64,000 bases of DNA from Amycolatopsis sp. CA-128772 (GCF_002904295.1 NZ_PPHG01000077.1:1-64000); one strand, 5' to 3'. Shown: positions 43,952 to 52,671, counted from the stretch's first letter. Numbers and translations: made by a program. Notes: generated by a model from the letters alone, not told the origin.

Positions 43952-46456
43952 ATGACTCTCACCGACCTCCTGCCCGCGGACCCCGACCCCGACGCGCTCT
44001 TCGAAGCCTTCTCCACCTGGACGGCCGAACGGGGCCTCGAGCTGTACCCGGCGCAGGAGGAGGCGGTGATCGAGGTCGTCTCCGGGGCGAACGTCATCCT
44101 GTCGACGCCGACCGGGTCCGGGAAGAGCCTCGTCGCCGTCGGCGCGCACTTCACCGCGCTCGCCCAGGGCCGCCGCAGCTACTACACCGCGCCCATCAAG
44201 GCCCTCGTCTCGGAGAAGTTCTTCCAGCTCATCGACATCTTCGGCGCCGAGAACGTCGGGATGATGACCGGCGACTCCAGCGTCAACCCGGATGCCCCGA
44301 TCATCTGCTGCACAGCTGAAATCCTGGCGAACATCGCGTTGCGGTTCGGGGCGGACGCCCCGGTCGGGCAGGTCGTGGCCGACGAGTTCCACTTCTACTC
44401 CGAGCCCGACCGCGGCTGGGCGTGGCAGGTGCCGCTCCTGGAGCTGCCGAACGCCCAGTTCATCCTGATGTCGGCCACCCTCGGCGACGTCTCCTTCTTC
44501 GAGAAGGACCTCACCCGCCGCACCGGCAAGCCGACCGCGGTCGTCACGTCGGCGCAGCGCCCGGTGCCGCTGACCTTCCGGTACGCGCTGACGCCGTTGC
44601 ACGAGACCATGTCCGAGCTCTTGAACGGTGGTCAAGCGCCGGTCTACGTCGTGCACTTCTCGCAGGCCGCGGCCATCGAGCGGGCGCAGACGCTGATGAG
44701 CATCAACGTCACGACGAAGGCCGAGAAGGAGGCCATCGCCGAGCTGATCGGCGACTTCCGGTTCTCCGCCGGCTTCGGCAAGACGCTCTCGCGGCTGGTC
44801 CGCCACGGCATCGGCGTCCACCACGCCGGGATGCTGCCGAAGTACCGCCGATTGGTCGAGACCCTCGCCCAGTCCGGGCTGCTCAAGGTGATCTGCGGGA
44901 CCGACACGCTCGGCGTCGGCATCAACGTGCCGATCCGGACGGTCGTGTTCTCGGCGCTGACGAAGTACGACGGCGTGCGCCAGCGGCACCTCAAGGCGCG
45001 CGAATTCCACCAGATCGCCGGCCGCGCCGGGCGCGCGGGCTACGACACCGACGGCTACGTCGTGGTGCAGGCGCCCGACCACGTCGTCGAGAACGCGAAG
45101 GCGCTGGAGAAGGCGGGCGACGACCCGAAGAAGAAAAAGAAGATCGTCCGGAAGAAGGCGCCCGAGGGGTTCGTCAACTGGACCGAGAGCACGTTCGACC
45201 GGCTCATCGCGGCCGACCCCGAGCCACTGACGTCCAGCTTCAAGGTGACGCACTCGATGCTGCTGAACGTGATTTCGCGGCCGGGCAACGCGTTCGACTC
45301 GATGCGCCACCTCCTGGAGGACAACCACGAGGACCGGCCGGCGCAGCGCAAGCTCATCCTGCGCGCCATCGCGATCTACCGCGCGCTGCTCGCCGCCGGC
45401 GTCGTCGAACGACTGTCCGAACCGGACGAACAGGGCCGGATCATCCGGCTCACCGTCGACCTGCAGTTCGACTTCGCGCTCAACCAGCCGCTTTCGCCGT
45501 TCGCGCTGGCCGCCATCGAGCTGTTCGACCTCGAATCGCCGAGCTACGCGCTCGACGTCGTGTCCGTTGTGGAATCCACAGTGGACAACCCGCGCCCGGT
45601 GCTGTCGCAGCAGCAGTTCAAGGCGCGCGGCGAGGCCGTGAACGCGATGAAGGCCGAGGGCATCGAGTACGACGAGCGGATGGAGCTGCTCGAGAACGTC
45701 ACGTACCCGAAGCCGCTGGAAGAGCTGCTGCAGGGCGCGTTCCACAGCTACCGGCAGGGCCACCCGTGGGTCGCCGACTACGAGCTCTCGCCGAAGTCCG
45801 TGGTGCGCGACATGTACGAGCGCGCGATGAACTTCGTGGAATACGTCGGGTTCTACCAGCTCGCCCGGTCGGAAGGGCTGGTGCTGCGCTACCTCGCGGA
45901 CGTCTACGACGCCCTGCGCCACACGGTGCCGGACGAGGCGAAGACCGAGCCGCTGCAGGACCTCATCGAGTGGCTCGGCGAGCTGGTCCGGCAGGTCGAC
46001 TCGAGCCTGCTGGACGAGTGGGAGGCGCTGCGCCACCCGACGGAGGAGGGCCCGGTTTCCACGCGGCCGCCGTCCGAGCCGCCGGCCGTCACGCGCAACG
46101 AGCGCGCGTTCCGCGTCCTGGTGCGCAACGAGCTGTTCCGCCGGGTCGAGCTGTTCGCGCGGCGCGCGTGGTTCCCGCTCGGCGAGCTCGACGCGGCGTC
46201 GGGCTGGGACGCCGAGGCGTGGCAGGAAGCGATCGAGGGCTACTTCGAGGAGTACGACGAGCTCGGCACCGGCCCGGACGCGCGCGGGCCGGCGCTCCTG
46301 CTGATCGAGCAGCAGCCGGACGTCTGGAAGGTGCGGCAGATCTTCGACGACCCGGCCGGCGACCACGACTGGGGCATCAGCGCCGAAGTCGACCTGGCCG
46401 CCTCGGACGAGGCCGGGATGGCGGTCGTCCACGTGACCGGCGTGGGCGCGCACTGA
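43952..46456 (+). CDS. Ski2-like DEAD/DEAH-box helicase with DUF3516 tail
   Basis: An 834-residue superfamily 2 helicase. Walker A is TPTGSGKS (52-59), motif Ia TAPIKALVSEKF, motif II ADEFHFY (a DEFH variant at 144-147), motif III SATLGD, and motifs V/VI GTDTLGVGINVPIRT and HQIAGRAGRAG. A Lys-rich insert (DPKKKKKIVRKKAP) follows. The C-terminal half (from about 420) matches DUF3516 of actinobacterial RNA helicases. It probably unwinds RNA or assists its degradation or ribosome work, as Ski2/Mtr4 proteins do; the substrate is inferred. Confidence 0.93.
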   Translation: MTLTDLLPADPDPDALFEAFSTWTAERGLELYPAQEEAVIEVVSGANVILSTPTGSGKSLVAVGAHFTALAQGRRSYYTAPIKALVSEKFFQLIDIFGAENVGMMTGDSSVNPDAPIICCTAEILANIALRFGADAPVGQVVADEFHFYSEPDRGWAWQVPLLELPNAQFILMSATLGDVSFFEKDLTRRTGKPTAVVTSAQRPVPLTFRYALTPLHETMSELLNGGQAPVYVVHFSQAAAIERAQTLMSINVTTKAEKEAIAELIGDFRFSAGFGKTLSRLVRHGIGVHHAGMLPKYRRLVETLAQSGLLKVICGTDTLGVGINVPIRTVVFSALTKYDGVRQRHLKAREFHQIAGRAGRAGYDTDGYVVVQAPDHVVENAKALEKAGDDPKKKKKIVRKKAPEGFVNWTESTFDRLIAADPEPLTSSFKVTHSMLLNVISRPGNAFDSMRHLLEDNHEDRPAQRKLILRAIAIYRALLAAGVVERLSEPDEQGRIIRLTVDLQFDFALNQPLSPFALAAIELFDLESPSYALDVVSVVESTVDNPRPVLSQQQFKARGEAVNAMKAEGIEYDERMELLENVTYPKPLEELLQGAFHSYRQGHPWVADYELSPKSVVRDMYERAMNFVEYVGFYQLARSEGLVLRYLADVYDALRHTVPDEAKTEPLQDLIEWLGELVRQVDSSLLDEWEALRHPTEEGPVSTRPPSEPPAVTRNERAFRVLVRNELFRRVELFARRAWFPLGELDAASGWDAEAWQEAIEGYFEEYDELGTGPDARGPALLLIEQQPDVWKVRQIFDDPAGDHDWGISAEVDLAASDEAGMAVVHVTGVGAH

Positions 46457-46494
46457 TTGTTGCGGATTCCTGACTGGTCAGTCATCGTGAGCGC

Positions 46495-47532
46495 ATGGTG
46501 GCGACAGTGCGGGAGCACCGGATCGGCGACGTGCGCTGGACGGTCGTCAAGGGTCCCCGGGAAGCCGCTTTCCGCGCACTGGGCGAGCACGCCGCGGCGG
46601 ACATCCGGACGGTCCTGACGGGCCTGCCGTCGTGGCCGGTCACGGCCCGGGCGCGGCGCTCGCCGGTGCTGTTCCGGGCGATCGAATCGGCGTCCCAGGT
46701 GGAGCACCCGGAGGCGTACGCGGAGCTGACGGCGCTGGCCGCGGGCGCGGGCGTGCCGTTCGACGACCTGCTGCTGGCCAACCTCCGCGGCGACCTGGGA
46801 GCGGGCGACGGAACGGGCTGCACGGACCTGGCGTGGGCGCCGTCGCTGCTCGGCCACAACGAGGACGGCGCCCCGGTGTTCGACGGAATCGGCCGCCTGC
46901 TGACGCTCCTGATCGACGGCGAGCCGGGGGTGTGCGTGTGGTGGTACCCGGGGTTCGTCCCGGCCAACACGTTCACCCTGACGACGAACGGCCTGGTGTG
47001 GGGGATAGACAGCGTCAACGTGGTAGCGCCTTTGCCGTGCGCGGGCCGGCACTTCGTGGCCCGGACGGCGCAACGAGCTGCTTCACTCACGGCGGCGGTG
47101 TCGGTGTTGCGCACGCACGCTTCGGCGGGCGGGTTCGCGTACACGATGGGCCAGGTCGGATCGCCGGGGGTGACGGTGGTCGAGAAGGCGGGGCAGGAGA
47201 CGGCTGTTTCCGTTGTGGAGAGTGGGTTTTCCTGGCACACGAACCACTTCCGGCGGTTGTCGCCTTCGCTGGACGCGGCTTCGGAGGAGAGCTTGAGGCG
47301 GGCGGAGGTGTGCGCGCACCTGGCGCCGTCGTCCCCGGACGCGAAGTGGCTGGTAGCGGCGTTGACGAACGGCGTTTACCGAGACGCGTCGGACGGCGAT
47401 GAGCTGATGACGTTGAGCACGGTGGTGACGGATCTGGCGTCGGGGATGGTGACGCTGGTGCCGCGGGGAGGGGAGCCGCTGTGCGCCTTGGCGGCGGATC
47501 TGGCGTCGGGCAACGTCGCCGCGGTGAGCTGA
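46495..47532 (+). CDS. C45-family peptidase/acyltransferase-like protein
   Basis: A 345-residue Ntn-fold protein related to isopenicillin-N acyltransferase (peptidase C45). The putative autocleavage site is GDGTGCTDLAW, so Cys109 would become the N-terminal nucleophile after processing. GHNEDGAPVFDG and LTTNGLVWGIDSVN are typical later motifs. It may hydrolyse or transfer acyl groups on amides; no beta-lactam genes are nearby, so a housekeeping amidase role is more likely. ATG 46495, 38 bases after the helicase, suggests possible co-transcription. Confidence 0.85.
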   Translation: MVATVREHRIGDVRWTVVKGPREAAFRALGEHAAADIRTVLTGLPSWPVTARARRSPVLFRAIESASQVEHPEAYAELTALAAGAGVPFDDLLLANLRGDLGAGDGTGCTDLAWAPSLLGHNEDGAPVFDGIGRLLTLLIDGEPGVCVWWYPGFVPANTFTLTTNGLVWGIDSVNVVAPLPCAGRHFVARTAQRAASLTAAVSVLRTHASAGGFAYTMGQVGSPGVTVVEKAGQETAVSVVESGFSWHTNHFRRLSPSLDAASEESLRRAEVCAHLAPSSPDAKWLVAALTNGVYRDASDGDELMTLSTVVTDLASGMVTLVPRGGEPLCALAADLASGNVAAVS

Positions 47533-47540
47533 GCCGGCCG

Positions 47541-47555
47541 GCCCCCTCTGGGGGC
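47541..47555. terminator. Short hairpin between convergent genes
   Basis: GCCCCC-TCT-GGGGGC, a 6-bp G+C stem in the 23-bp gap between the C45 gene and the reductase-like gene. It has no U-tract. Confidence 0.55.
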
Positions 47556-48135
47556 TCACCCCGCCGGCGCCAGGATCGCCTGGGCGTCTTGCCCGGCGAA
47601 CCACAACCCGATCGCGAACGCCGCCGTCGCCTCCAGCAGCGCCGCCCGGGAAAGGTCACCCGCGAACACCGGCCGGGCGCCGATGTCGTGGACCAGGGTG
47701 CTCACCGCCTCCACCGCCGCCGGGTCGCCGCACAGGGGGACCGATAGCGGGCCGGCCGTCGAACACCGGTGGCTTCATGCGCCAGATGTCCACGTGGGCC
47801 AGGTTGAACGCCTTCACCACCTGTGCCTGTGTGACGATCCGGGACGCCACCGGAGCCCCCGTCAAAGCCGGGTCGTTGGTGCAGTCCACCAGCACCTTCC
47901 CCGCCAGCGAGCCCGCCTCCGCCAGCACCTCGCCGATCGCCGACGCCGGCACCGCCAGGAGAAGCACGTCGGCGAACAGCGCCGTCTCGTGCCAGGAACC
48001 GGTGGCCGCGCCGAGGCGGGTGGCCAGGGCAGCCGGGGCGGAACGGCCGCTCACCATCAGGTCGTGGCCCGCGCGCGCCCAGTGCGTGCCGAGCGCCTCC
48101 GCCATCGCGCCCGTGCCGAAGATCCCGATCCGCAT
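47556..48135 (-). pseudogene. NADPH-dependent F420 reductase-like protein, frameshifted
   Basis: The N-terminal Rossmann domain is intact: MRIGIFGTGAMAEALG..WARAGH, then VLVDCTNDP and VVKAFNLAHVDIW, as in the F420H2:NADP oxidoreductase-like NAD-binding_2 family. After VFDGRP the reading frame breaks at about 47749-47751 in a run of G/C. Removing one C (minus strand) restores LSVPLCGDPAAVEAVSTL and a normal end at 47556 (QAILAPAG). As written, the frame continues into Gly/Arg-rich nonsense, ending at 47656. It is a recent pseudogene or a one-base sequence error. A divergent HxlR gene lies 68 bases away. Confidence 0.85.
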
Positions 48136-48153
48136 GCGTCCTCCTTGTGCTTG

Positions 48154-48165
48154 GCTGGTACCAGC
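48154..48165. promoter_or_regulatory. 12-bp palindrome GCTGGTACCAGC (HxlR operator candidate)
   Basis: A perfect palindrome in the 68-bp divergent region between the reductase-like gene and the HxlR gene. A GGTA box near 48171 and GGTAACC just before ATG 48204 repeat the core. HxlR proteins often bind GTAC-centred sites, so this is the expected operator. Confidence 0.6.
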
Positions 48166-48203
48166 ACGACGGTAGGCACCCGGGAAGGAACCGAACGGTA
48201 ACC

Positions 48204-48530
48204 ATGGACTTCCTCGCCGACTGCCGGACGCGGCTCGCGTTCGACCTCATGGCCAACACGTGGAACCCGGTCGTCGTCTGGGCCCTGCGCCACGGCCCGC
48301 AGCGGCACGTCGACCTGCGGCGCTCCATCGGCGGCATCAGCGCCAAGGTGCTCACGGAAACCGTGCGGCGCCTGGAGTCCGGCGGGCTCGTCGAGCGGCG
48401 CGAAGGCGCGTACGCGCTTACGCCGTTGGGTGAGACGCTGCTCGAGCCGATCGAGGGCTTCGGGCGGTGGGCCGCTGCGCACGGCGACGACGTCGTCGCC
48501 GCTCAAAGCCGAGGAGCACGATCAGCATGA
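48204..48530 (+). CDS. HxlR-family transcriptional regulator
   Basis: A 108-residue winged-helix protein: LMANTWNPVVVWALRHGPQRHVDLRRSIGGISAKVLTETV carries the HxlR recognition core and EGAYALTPLGETLLEPI the end of the wing and last helix. It likely controls the divergent reductase-like gene. Its last 113 bases overlap, tail to tail, the reading frame of the membrane protein gene on the other strand; the HxlR end looks complete, so the overlap probably reflects a deletion that brought the two together. ATG 48204 follows GGAAGGAAC. Confidence 0.88.
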   Translation: MDFLADCRTRLAFDLMANTWNPVVVWALRHGPQRHVDLRRSIGGISAKVLTETVRRLESGGLVERREGAYALTPLGETLLEPIEGFGRWAAAHGDDVVAAQSRGARSA

Positions 48531-49071
48531 CCAGCTCCGTCGCGGGCAGCGGGTAGCCGAGGGCGAGCCCGGCGGCGACGTCCACCGCGGGGGCGCCGAT
48601 CCCGGCCACGAACACCCATGTCGGTGCGGTCGGCGGCTTCGCGGCGGGAGACCACGGCGTCCTGCGGCCCGGTTTCGCGACCGACAGCCAGGCTTGGAAC
48701 GCGAGTGCGCTCGCCATCAGGGACGCTCCGGCGATCTGCGGCCAGGCGACGGTGCCGGTGTCCGCGGAATCGCGCAGTGCGGGGGACAGCAGGAAGATTC
48801 CGGCGTAGAGCTGGATCAGCGTCAGGGCGAACTTGGTGAGCACCCACCAGTGCCGGAAGTAGCCCCACGCGGTCGCGCCGGCGAGCAGGAGGCCGGTGAA
48901 CGCGGAGACGTTGGCCATCGGCGCGAGCAGGACGGCGTCGAGCCGGTCGGCCATCGCGGGCGCACCCGACGACATCAGCACGACCAGGGCGAGGGCCTGG
49001 CTCATCCAGGCGACCGACGAAACGACGTGCAGCCAGACGACGGCCTGCCGCCAGCGGGGAGAAGGCTTCAT
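48418..49071 (-). CDS. Small multi-pass membrane protein, unknown
   Basis: A 217-residue protein as read. Residues 1-175 look real: WRQAVVWLHVVSSVAWMSQALALVV (helix 1) and four or five further helices, with WVLTKFALTLIQLYAGIFLLSPAL, similar to DUF2269-like membrane proteins. After ELVMLIVLLGFERRRR the frame enters Arg/Ser/Ala-rich sequence that is the complement of the HxlR gene. The true C-terminus may have been lost and replaced. ATG 49071 gives MKPSPRWRQ. Confidence 0.65.
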   Translation of the reverse strand: MKPSPRWRQAVVWLHVVSSVAWMSQALALVVLMSSGAPAMADRLDAVLLAPMANVSAFTGLLLAGATAWGYFRHWWVLTKFALTLIQLYAGIFLLSPALRDSADTGTVAWPQIAGASLMASALAFQAWLSVAKPGRRTPWSPAAKPPTAPTWVFVAGIGAPAVDVAAGLALGYPLPATELVMLIVLLGFERRRRRRRAQRPTARSPRSARAASHPTA

Positions 49072-49211
49072 GGGTTCCAGGCTCGCGAAGACGATCCGCG
49101 GGCACATCGGGCCCGACCCGGGTTTCGCCCCGGACCCGCCGGAACCGGGTTTGCGCCCGCCGGGGTACGCCGCGGAGGCGGCCCTACCCCCGGGGGAGTA
49201 GGCGCAACCCG

Positions 49212-49295
49212 GATCTCGCGTGATTGGGCCCGTAACTCGCGTGATTGAGCCCGTAACTCGCGTGATTGGGCCCGGATCTCGCGTGATTGGGCCCG
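49212..49295. repeat. Four tandem 21-bp repeats containing CGCGTGATTG
   Basis: Units start at 49212, 49233, 49254 and 49275. Each reads (GATC or TAAC) then TCGCGTGATTGGGCCCG, with one G-to-A change in unit 2. Being 21 bp, they stay in frame across units. They sit exactly at the broken edge of the SorC remnant. The decamer core also occurs in the palindrome at 42460-42473. Confidence 0.92.
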
Positions 49296-49619
49296 GCCCG
49301 TCGACAAGGCGTTGCCCGAAGCGTCGAAGAGGCGGGCCGCGACCTCCGCCGTCGCGCCTCGGGCCGCGATCGCCGCGCGCTCGGTCTCGTCCAGTGCGTC
49401 GTACACCGTCGACCCGCCCGGCTGCCACGCGCCGATGCTGACCACGGCCTTCGTCAACAGCCGGAACTGGCCGAACGTCTCCGCGATCCCCGGCTGCCGC
49501 CGCAACGTCTCCGTTGTCCGGCGGTCCGGCAGCACCAGCGGGCCGAAGATCGGGTACGCGTCGCCGCCGGACACCGACGTCACGCGGCTGACCGTCTCCA
49601 CCGTACCCGCCGAAGCTGT
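49296..49619 (-). pseudogene. Fragment of a SorC-family sugar-responsive regulator
   Basis: About 108 codons remain, with no start and no proper end. They read ...TVETVSRVTSVSGGDAYP, FGPLVLPDRRTTETLRRQPG, IAETFGQFRLLTKAVVSIGAW and GSTVYDALDETERAAI. This is the effector-binding domain of SorC/DeoR-type regulators of sugar-alcohol or sugar uptake. The N-terminal HTH is gone and the C-terminal side is cut by the 21-bp repeats. It probably once controlled the sugar transporter whose permease fragment lies next door. Confidence 0.75.
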
Positions 49620-49623
49620 TCTC

Positions 49624-49964
49624 ACCCCGACGTTCGAGCAGCTCGGCAACGTCCTGAGCGGCGGGTTTCTGCCGTACCTGTCGAACTCGGCGTTCGTGAC
49701 GGTCCTGTCGACGGCCTTGGTGCTGCTCTTCGGCGTCCCGGCGGCGTACGCGCTGTTGCTGGCGCCGGGTGCCGCACGAGATGATCGAGGCGGGCCGGAT
49801 CGACGGCGCGAACCTGCCGACGCTGCTGCGTCCTGGCCGGGTTCATCACCAGCGAGGGGCTGTACCGGGCCCAGCTGTCCGCGGCGGCGCTGCCGGTGAT
49901 GATCGTGGGGTGGATCGCGCAGAACCACCTGGTCCGCGGCCTGTCGATGGGCGCGGTCAAGTAA
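49624..49964 (+). pseudogene. Fragment of a sugar ABC transporter permease
   Basis: Three pieces in different frames reproduce a BPD_transp_1 carbohydrate permease. They are PTFEQLGNVLSGGFLPYLSN..STALVLLFGVPAAYALL (49624-49771), the EAA-loop piece EMIEAGRIDGANLPTLL (about 49775-49830), and LAGFITSEGLYRAQLSAAALP to GLSMGAVK followed by TAA at 49962-49964. Material between pieces has been deleted. The true stop is kept, and a terminator follows. It is a decayed sugar importer, matching the SorC fragment. Confidence 0.8.
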
Positions 49965-49967
49965 CGC

Positions 49968-50003
49968 CGAAGGCCACCTCGAGGAGACCCGAGGTGGCCT
50001 TCG
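49968..50003. terminator. Bidirectional terminator
   Basis: CGAAGGCCACCTCG pairs perfectly (14 bp) with CGAGGTGGCCTTCG across eight bases. It ends the ferredoxin/P450 operon on the minus strand and once ended the permease gene on the plus strand. Confidence 0.9.
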
Positions 50004-50009
50004 CGCGGG

Positions 50010-50204
50010 TCACTCCTGGAGGGAAAGGGCCTGGCTGGGGCACACGTGCACCGCTTCGCGGGCCTTTTCGACCAGCTCGCCCTCCGGCTGGTCGTCGAGC
50101 ACGATGACCGTGCCGTCGTCCTCGCTCTGGTCGAACAGAGCGGGCTCGGTGAGTACGCACTGACCGGCGCCGACGCACTTGCCGGTGTCCGCGATGATCT
50201 TCAT
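50010..50204 (-). CDS. 3Fe-4S ferredoxin, P450-associated
   Basis: A 64-residue acidic ferredoxin. Three cluster ligands are C10, C16 (KCVGAGQC) and C55 (HVCPSQAL); the missing fourth Cys is the mark of the [3Fe-4S] ferredoxins that donate electrons to actinomycete P450s. It is the last gene of the operon, 36 bases after a P450 gene, and so is the likely redox partner of both P450s. AGGGAGAGAAGGACC supplies the ribosome site. No ferredoxin reductase is nearby. Confidence 0.95.
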   Translation of the reverse strand: MKIIADTGKCVGAGQCVLTEPALFDQSEDDGTVIVLDDQPEGELVEKAREAVHVCPSQALSLQE

Positions 50205-50240
50205 GGTCCTTCTCTCCCTGTGGTGGGTGGCAGTTCGTCT

Positions 50241-51440
50241 CTACCAGGTCACCGGCAGCCGGTACAGGCCGTAGATGTTCGCGTCGTCCTTGAACGGCAG
50301 GTCGTCGACGTCGGCGGCCAGCTGCAACCCGGGGATCCGGCGGAACAGCGTGTCGAAGACGATCTGCAGTTCCATCCGGGCGAGGTTCTGGCCGAGGCAC
50401 TGGTGCGGCCCGAAGCCGAACGCCACGTGGTGGCGCGCGCCGCGCTCGATGTCGAGGGTGTCCGGGTCGTCGAACGCCCGTGGGTCGCGGTTCGCCGCGT
50501 AACCCAGCGCGAGGACGCCTTCGCCGGCGCGGATCAGCTGGCCGCCGACCTCGATGTCCCCGACGCACAGGCGCGCGGTGGCCGCGTCGACGATCGTCCA
50601 GTACCGCAGCATCTCTTCGACGGCGTCGAGCGTCTTGCCCGGGTCAGCCTTGATCACCGCGAGCTGCCCGGGGTTGCGGAGGAAGGCGACGGTGGACAGC
50701 GAGATCATGTTCGCCGTCGTCTCGTGCCCCGCGACCAGCAGCAGGAACCCCGTCGCGGCCAGCGACTCACGCTCGTAGGTGCCCTCCTCCCGGAGCTTGA
50801 CGATCTGCCGGCCGAGCAGGTCGTCCGGTGGGTTCGCCTCCTTCTTCGCGATGAGGTCCGCCATGTACCCGCGGATGGTGTCGAACGCCGCCCGCCGCTC
50901 TTCGGGCGGGGTCGCGCGCTTGATCAGCTTCGCCGTGTGGGTCTGGAAGAAGTCGTGATCGGTGTACGGGACGCCGAGCATCTCGCAGATGACGAGCGAC
51001 GGCACCGGCAGCGAAAGCGCCTCGACCAGGTCGGCGGGCTTCGGGCCGGCCAGCAGCGCGTCGATCCGGCCGTCGACGATCTCCTGGATCCGCGGCCGCA
51101 GCGTCTCCATCCGGCGCACAGTGAACTCGCCGAGGACGGCCTTGCGGGCCGGGCCGTGCTCGGGCGCGTCCATGGTGATCATGGTGCGCGCGTCGCCCTG
51201 GCGCCGGAACCCGCCCTTGACCAGCTGCGGGAAGTCCGGGTGCTGCCGGTCGGCGCTGAACCGCCGGTCGTTCAGCACGGTCCGGACGTCCTCGTGCCGG
51301 GTGACCACCCAGGCGTGGCCGCCGTCGGGCAGCCGCACCCGCGAGACGGGCTCACCCTCGCGGAGCTTCTCGTACGCCGGCGGCGGCGCGAACGGGCAGG
51401 TGCGGGTCATCGGGAATTCGCGCTCTTCGACGGTCGTCAT
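50241..51440 (-). CDS. Cytochrome P450 (CYP105/107-like), copy 1
   Basis: A 399-residue soluble class I P450. The oxygen-binding I-helix is AGHETT (237-242), ExxR is E276-R279 and the heme loop is FGFGPHQCLGQNLAR with Cys348. The N-terminus TCPFAPPPAYEKLREGEPVSRV is typical of CYP105-type hydroxylases. It is close in sequence to the neighbouring P450 (identical I-helix and heme loop, same N-terminal block), so the pair arose by tandem duplication. The substrate is unknown. It lies between the second P450 (10 bases away) and the ferredoxin. Confidence 0.95.
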   Translation of the reverse strand: MTTVEEREFPMTRTCPFAPPPAYEKLREGEPVSRVRLPDGGHAWVVTRHEDVRTVLNDRRFSADRQHPDFPQLVKGGFRRQGDARTMITMDAPEHGPARKAVLGEFTVRRMETLRPRIQEIVDGRIDALLAGPKPADLVEALSLPVPSLVICEMLGVPYTDHDFFQTHTAKLIKRATPPEERRAAFDTIRGYMADLIAKKEANPPDDLLGRQIVKLREEGTYERESLAATGFLLLVAGHETTANMISLSTVAFLRNPGQLAVIKADPGKTLDAVEEMLRYWTIVDAATARLCVGDIEVGGQLIRAGEGVLALGYAANRDPRAFDDPDTLDIERGARHHVAFGFGPHQCLGQNLARMELQIVFDTLFRRIPGLQLAADVDDLPFKDDANIYGLYRLPVTW

Positions 51441-51450
51441 GGCGTTCCCC

Positions 51451-52671
51451 TCACCAGGTCACGGGCAGGCAGTAGAGGCCGAAGATCTGCGAATCGTGCT
51501 TGAACGGCAGCTGGTCGACCGGCGCGGCCAGCTTCAGGTCCGGGATGCGGCGGAACAGCGTGTCGAAGACGATCTGCAGTTCCATCCGGGCCAGGTTCTG
51601 GCCGAGGCACTGGTGCGGACCGAAGCCGAAGGCGACGTGGTGGCGCGCGCCCCGCTCGAGGTCGAGCTTGTCGGCGTCCTCGAACGCCGTTTCGTCGCGG
51701 TTGCCGGAGTAGCTCAGGCCCAGCACGCCCTCGCCTTCGCGGATCAGCTGCCCGCCGATCTCGACGTCCGCGGTGGCGACGCGCGAGGTCGCGAACTCCG
51801 CGATCGTGAAGTACCGCAGCAGCTCCTCGACGGCGTCGAGGGTCTTGCCCGGGTCCTTCTTGATGATCTCGAGCTGGTCCGGGTTCTCCAGCAGCGCCAC
51901 GGTGCCGAGCGAGATCATGTTCGCCGTCGTCTCGTGCCCGGCGAGGAGCAGCAGGAACGCCAGCGAGACCAGCGAGTCGTGGTCGACGTCGCCGTGCTCC
52001 TCGCGCTGCTTGAGGACCTGGCGGCCGAGCAGGTCATCGGTCGGGTCGGCTTCCTTGGCGGAGACGAGCTTGTCGAGGTAGTCCTGCATCCCTTCGACGG
52101 CCTGCATCCGCACCTCCTGCGTGACCTCCCGGTTCAGCAGGGTGGAGCTGCGCGACTGGAAGAACTCGTGGTCGGCGTACGGGACGCCGAGCTGTTCGCA
52201 GATGACCAGCGACGGCACCGGCAGGCTCAGTGCCGACACCAGGTCGGCGGGCTTCGGGCCGGCCAGGATGGCGTCGATGTGCTCGTCGACGATCTGCTGG
52301 ATGCGCGGCTGCAGCGCCTTCATGCGCTTGACGGTGAACTCGCCGACGACCTCGCGGCGGGCGGCGCCGTGCTCCGGGGGGTCCATGTTGATCAGCGAGG
52401 CGGTGAACCGGCGGCGCTGCGGGCGCGCGCCCTTCGCCAGGACGGGGAAGCCGGGGTTGAAGCGGTCGGAGCTGAACCGCGGGTCGGTCAGCATCTGCCG
52501 GACTTCTTCCAGGCGCGTGATGGCCCAGGCTTCCGAGCCGTCGGGCAGGCTGACGCGCTGGACGGGGCCGGCCTCGCGCAGCTCCTGGTACGCCGGCGGC
52601 GGGGCGAACGGGCAGGTGCGAGCCAGTGGGAAGGTGTCGTCCCGCGTCGCGGGCTCGGCCAATTCAGTCAT
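51451..52671 (-). CDS. Cytochrome P450 (CYP105/107-like), copy 2
   Basis: A 406-residue P450, first gene of the operon. The I-helix is AGHETT (244-249), ExxR is E283-R286 and the heme loop FGFGPHQCLGQNLAR with Cys355. It differs from copy 1 mainly in the B-C and F-G loops (e.g. KGARPQRRRFTASLINMDPP versus the shorter copy 1 loop), the regions that choose substrate. The promoter region is shared with a divergent TetR gene, which probably represses the operon. Confidence 0.95.
   Translation of the reverse strand: MTELAEPATRDDTFPLARTCPFAPPPAYQELREAGPVQRVSLPDGSEAWAITRLEEVRQMLTDPRFSSDRFNPGFPVLAKGARPQRRRFTASLINMDPPEHGAARREVVGEFTVKRMKALQPRIQQIVDEHIDAILAGPKPADLVSALSLPVPSLVICEQLGVPYADHEFFQSRSSTLLNREVTQEVRMQAVEGMQDYLDKLVSAKEADPTDDLLGRQVLKQREEHGDVDHDSLVSLAFLLLLAGHETTANMISLGTVALLENPDQLEIIKKDPGKTLDAVEELLRYFTIAEFATSRVATADVEIGGQLIREGEGVLGLSYSGNRDETAFEDADKLDLERGARHHVAFGFGPHQCLGQNLARMELQIVFDTLFRRIPDLKLAAPVDQLPFKHDSQIFGLYCLPVTW

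Noticed and set aside
46495..47532. Beta-lactam biosynthesis acyltransferase
   Set aside because: The C45 fold alone does not imply penicillin chemistry and no pcbAB/pcbC or related genes occur nearby.
49068..49928. Single long minus-strand frame across the SorC fragment and permease pieces
   Set aside because: Only the middle is protein-like (SorC domain). The start is antisense to permease pieces and the end is repeat-derived, so it is a chance fusion of remnants.
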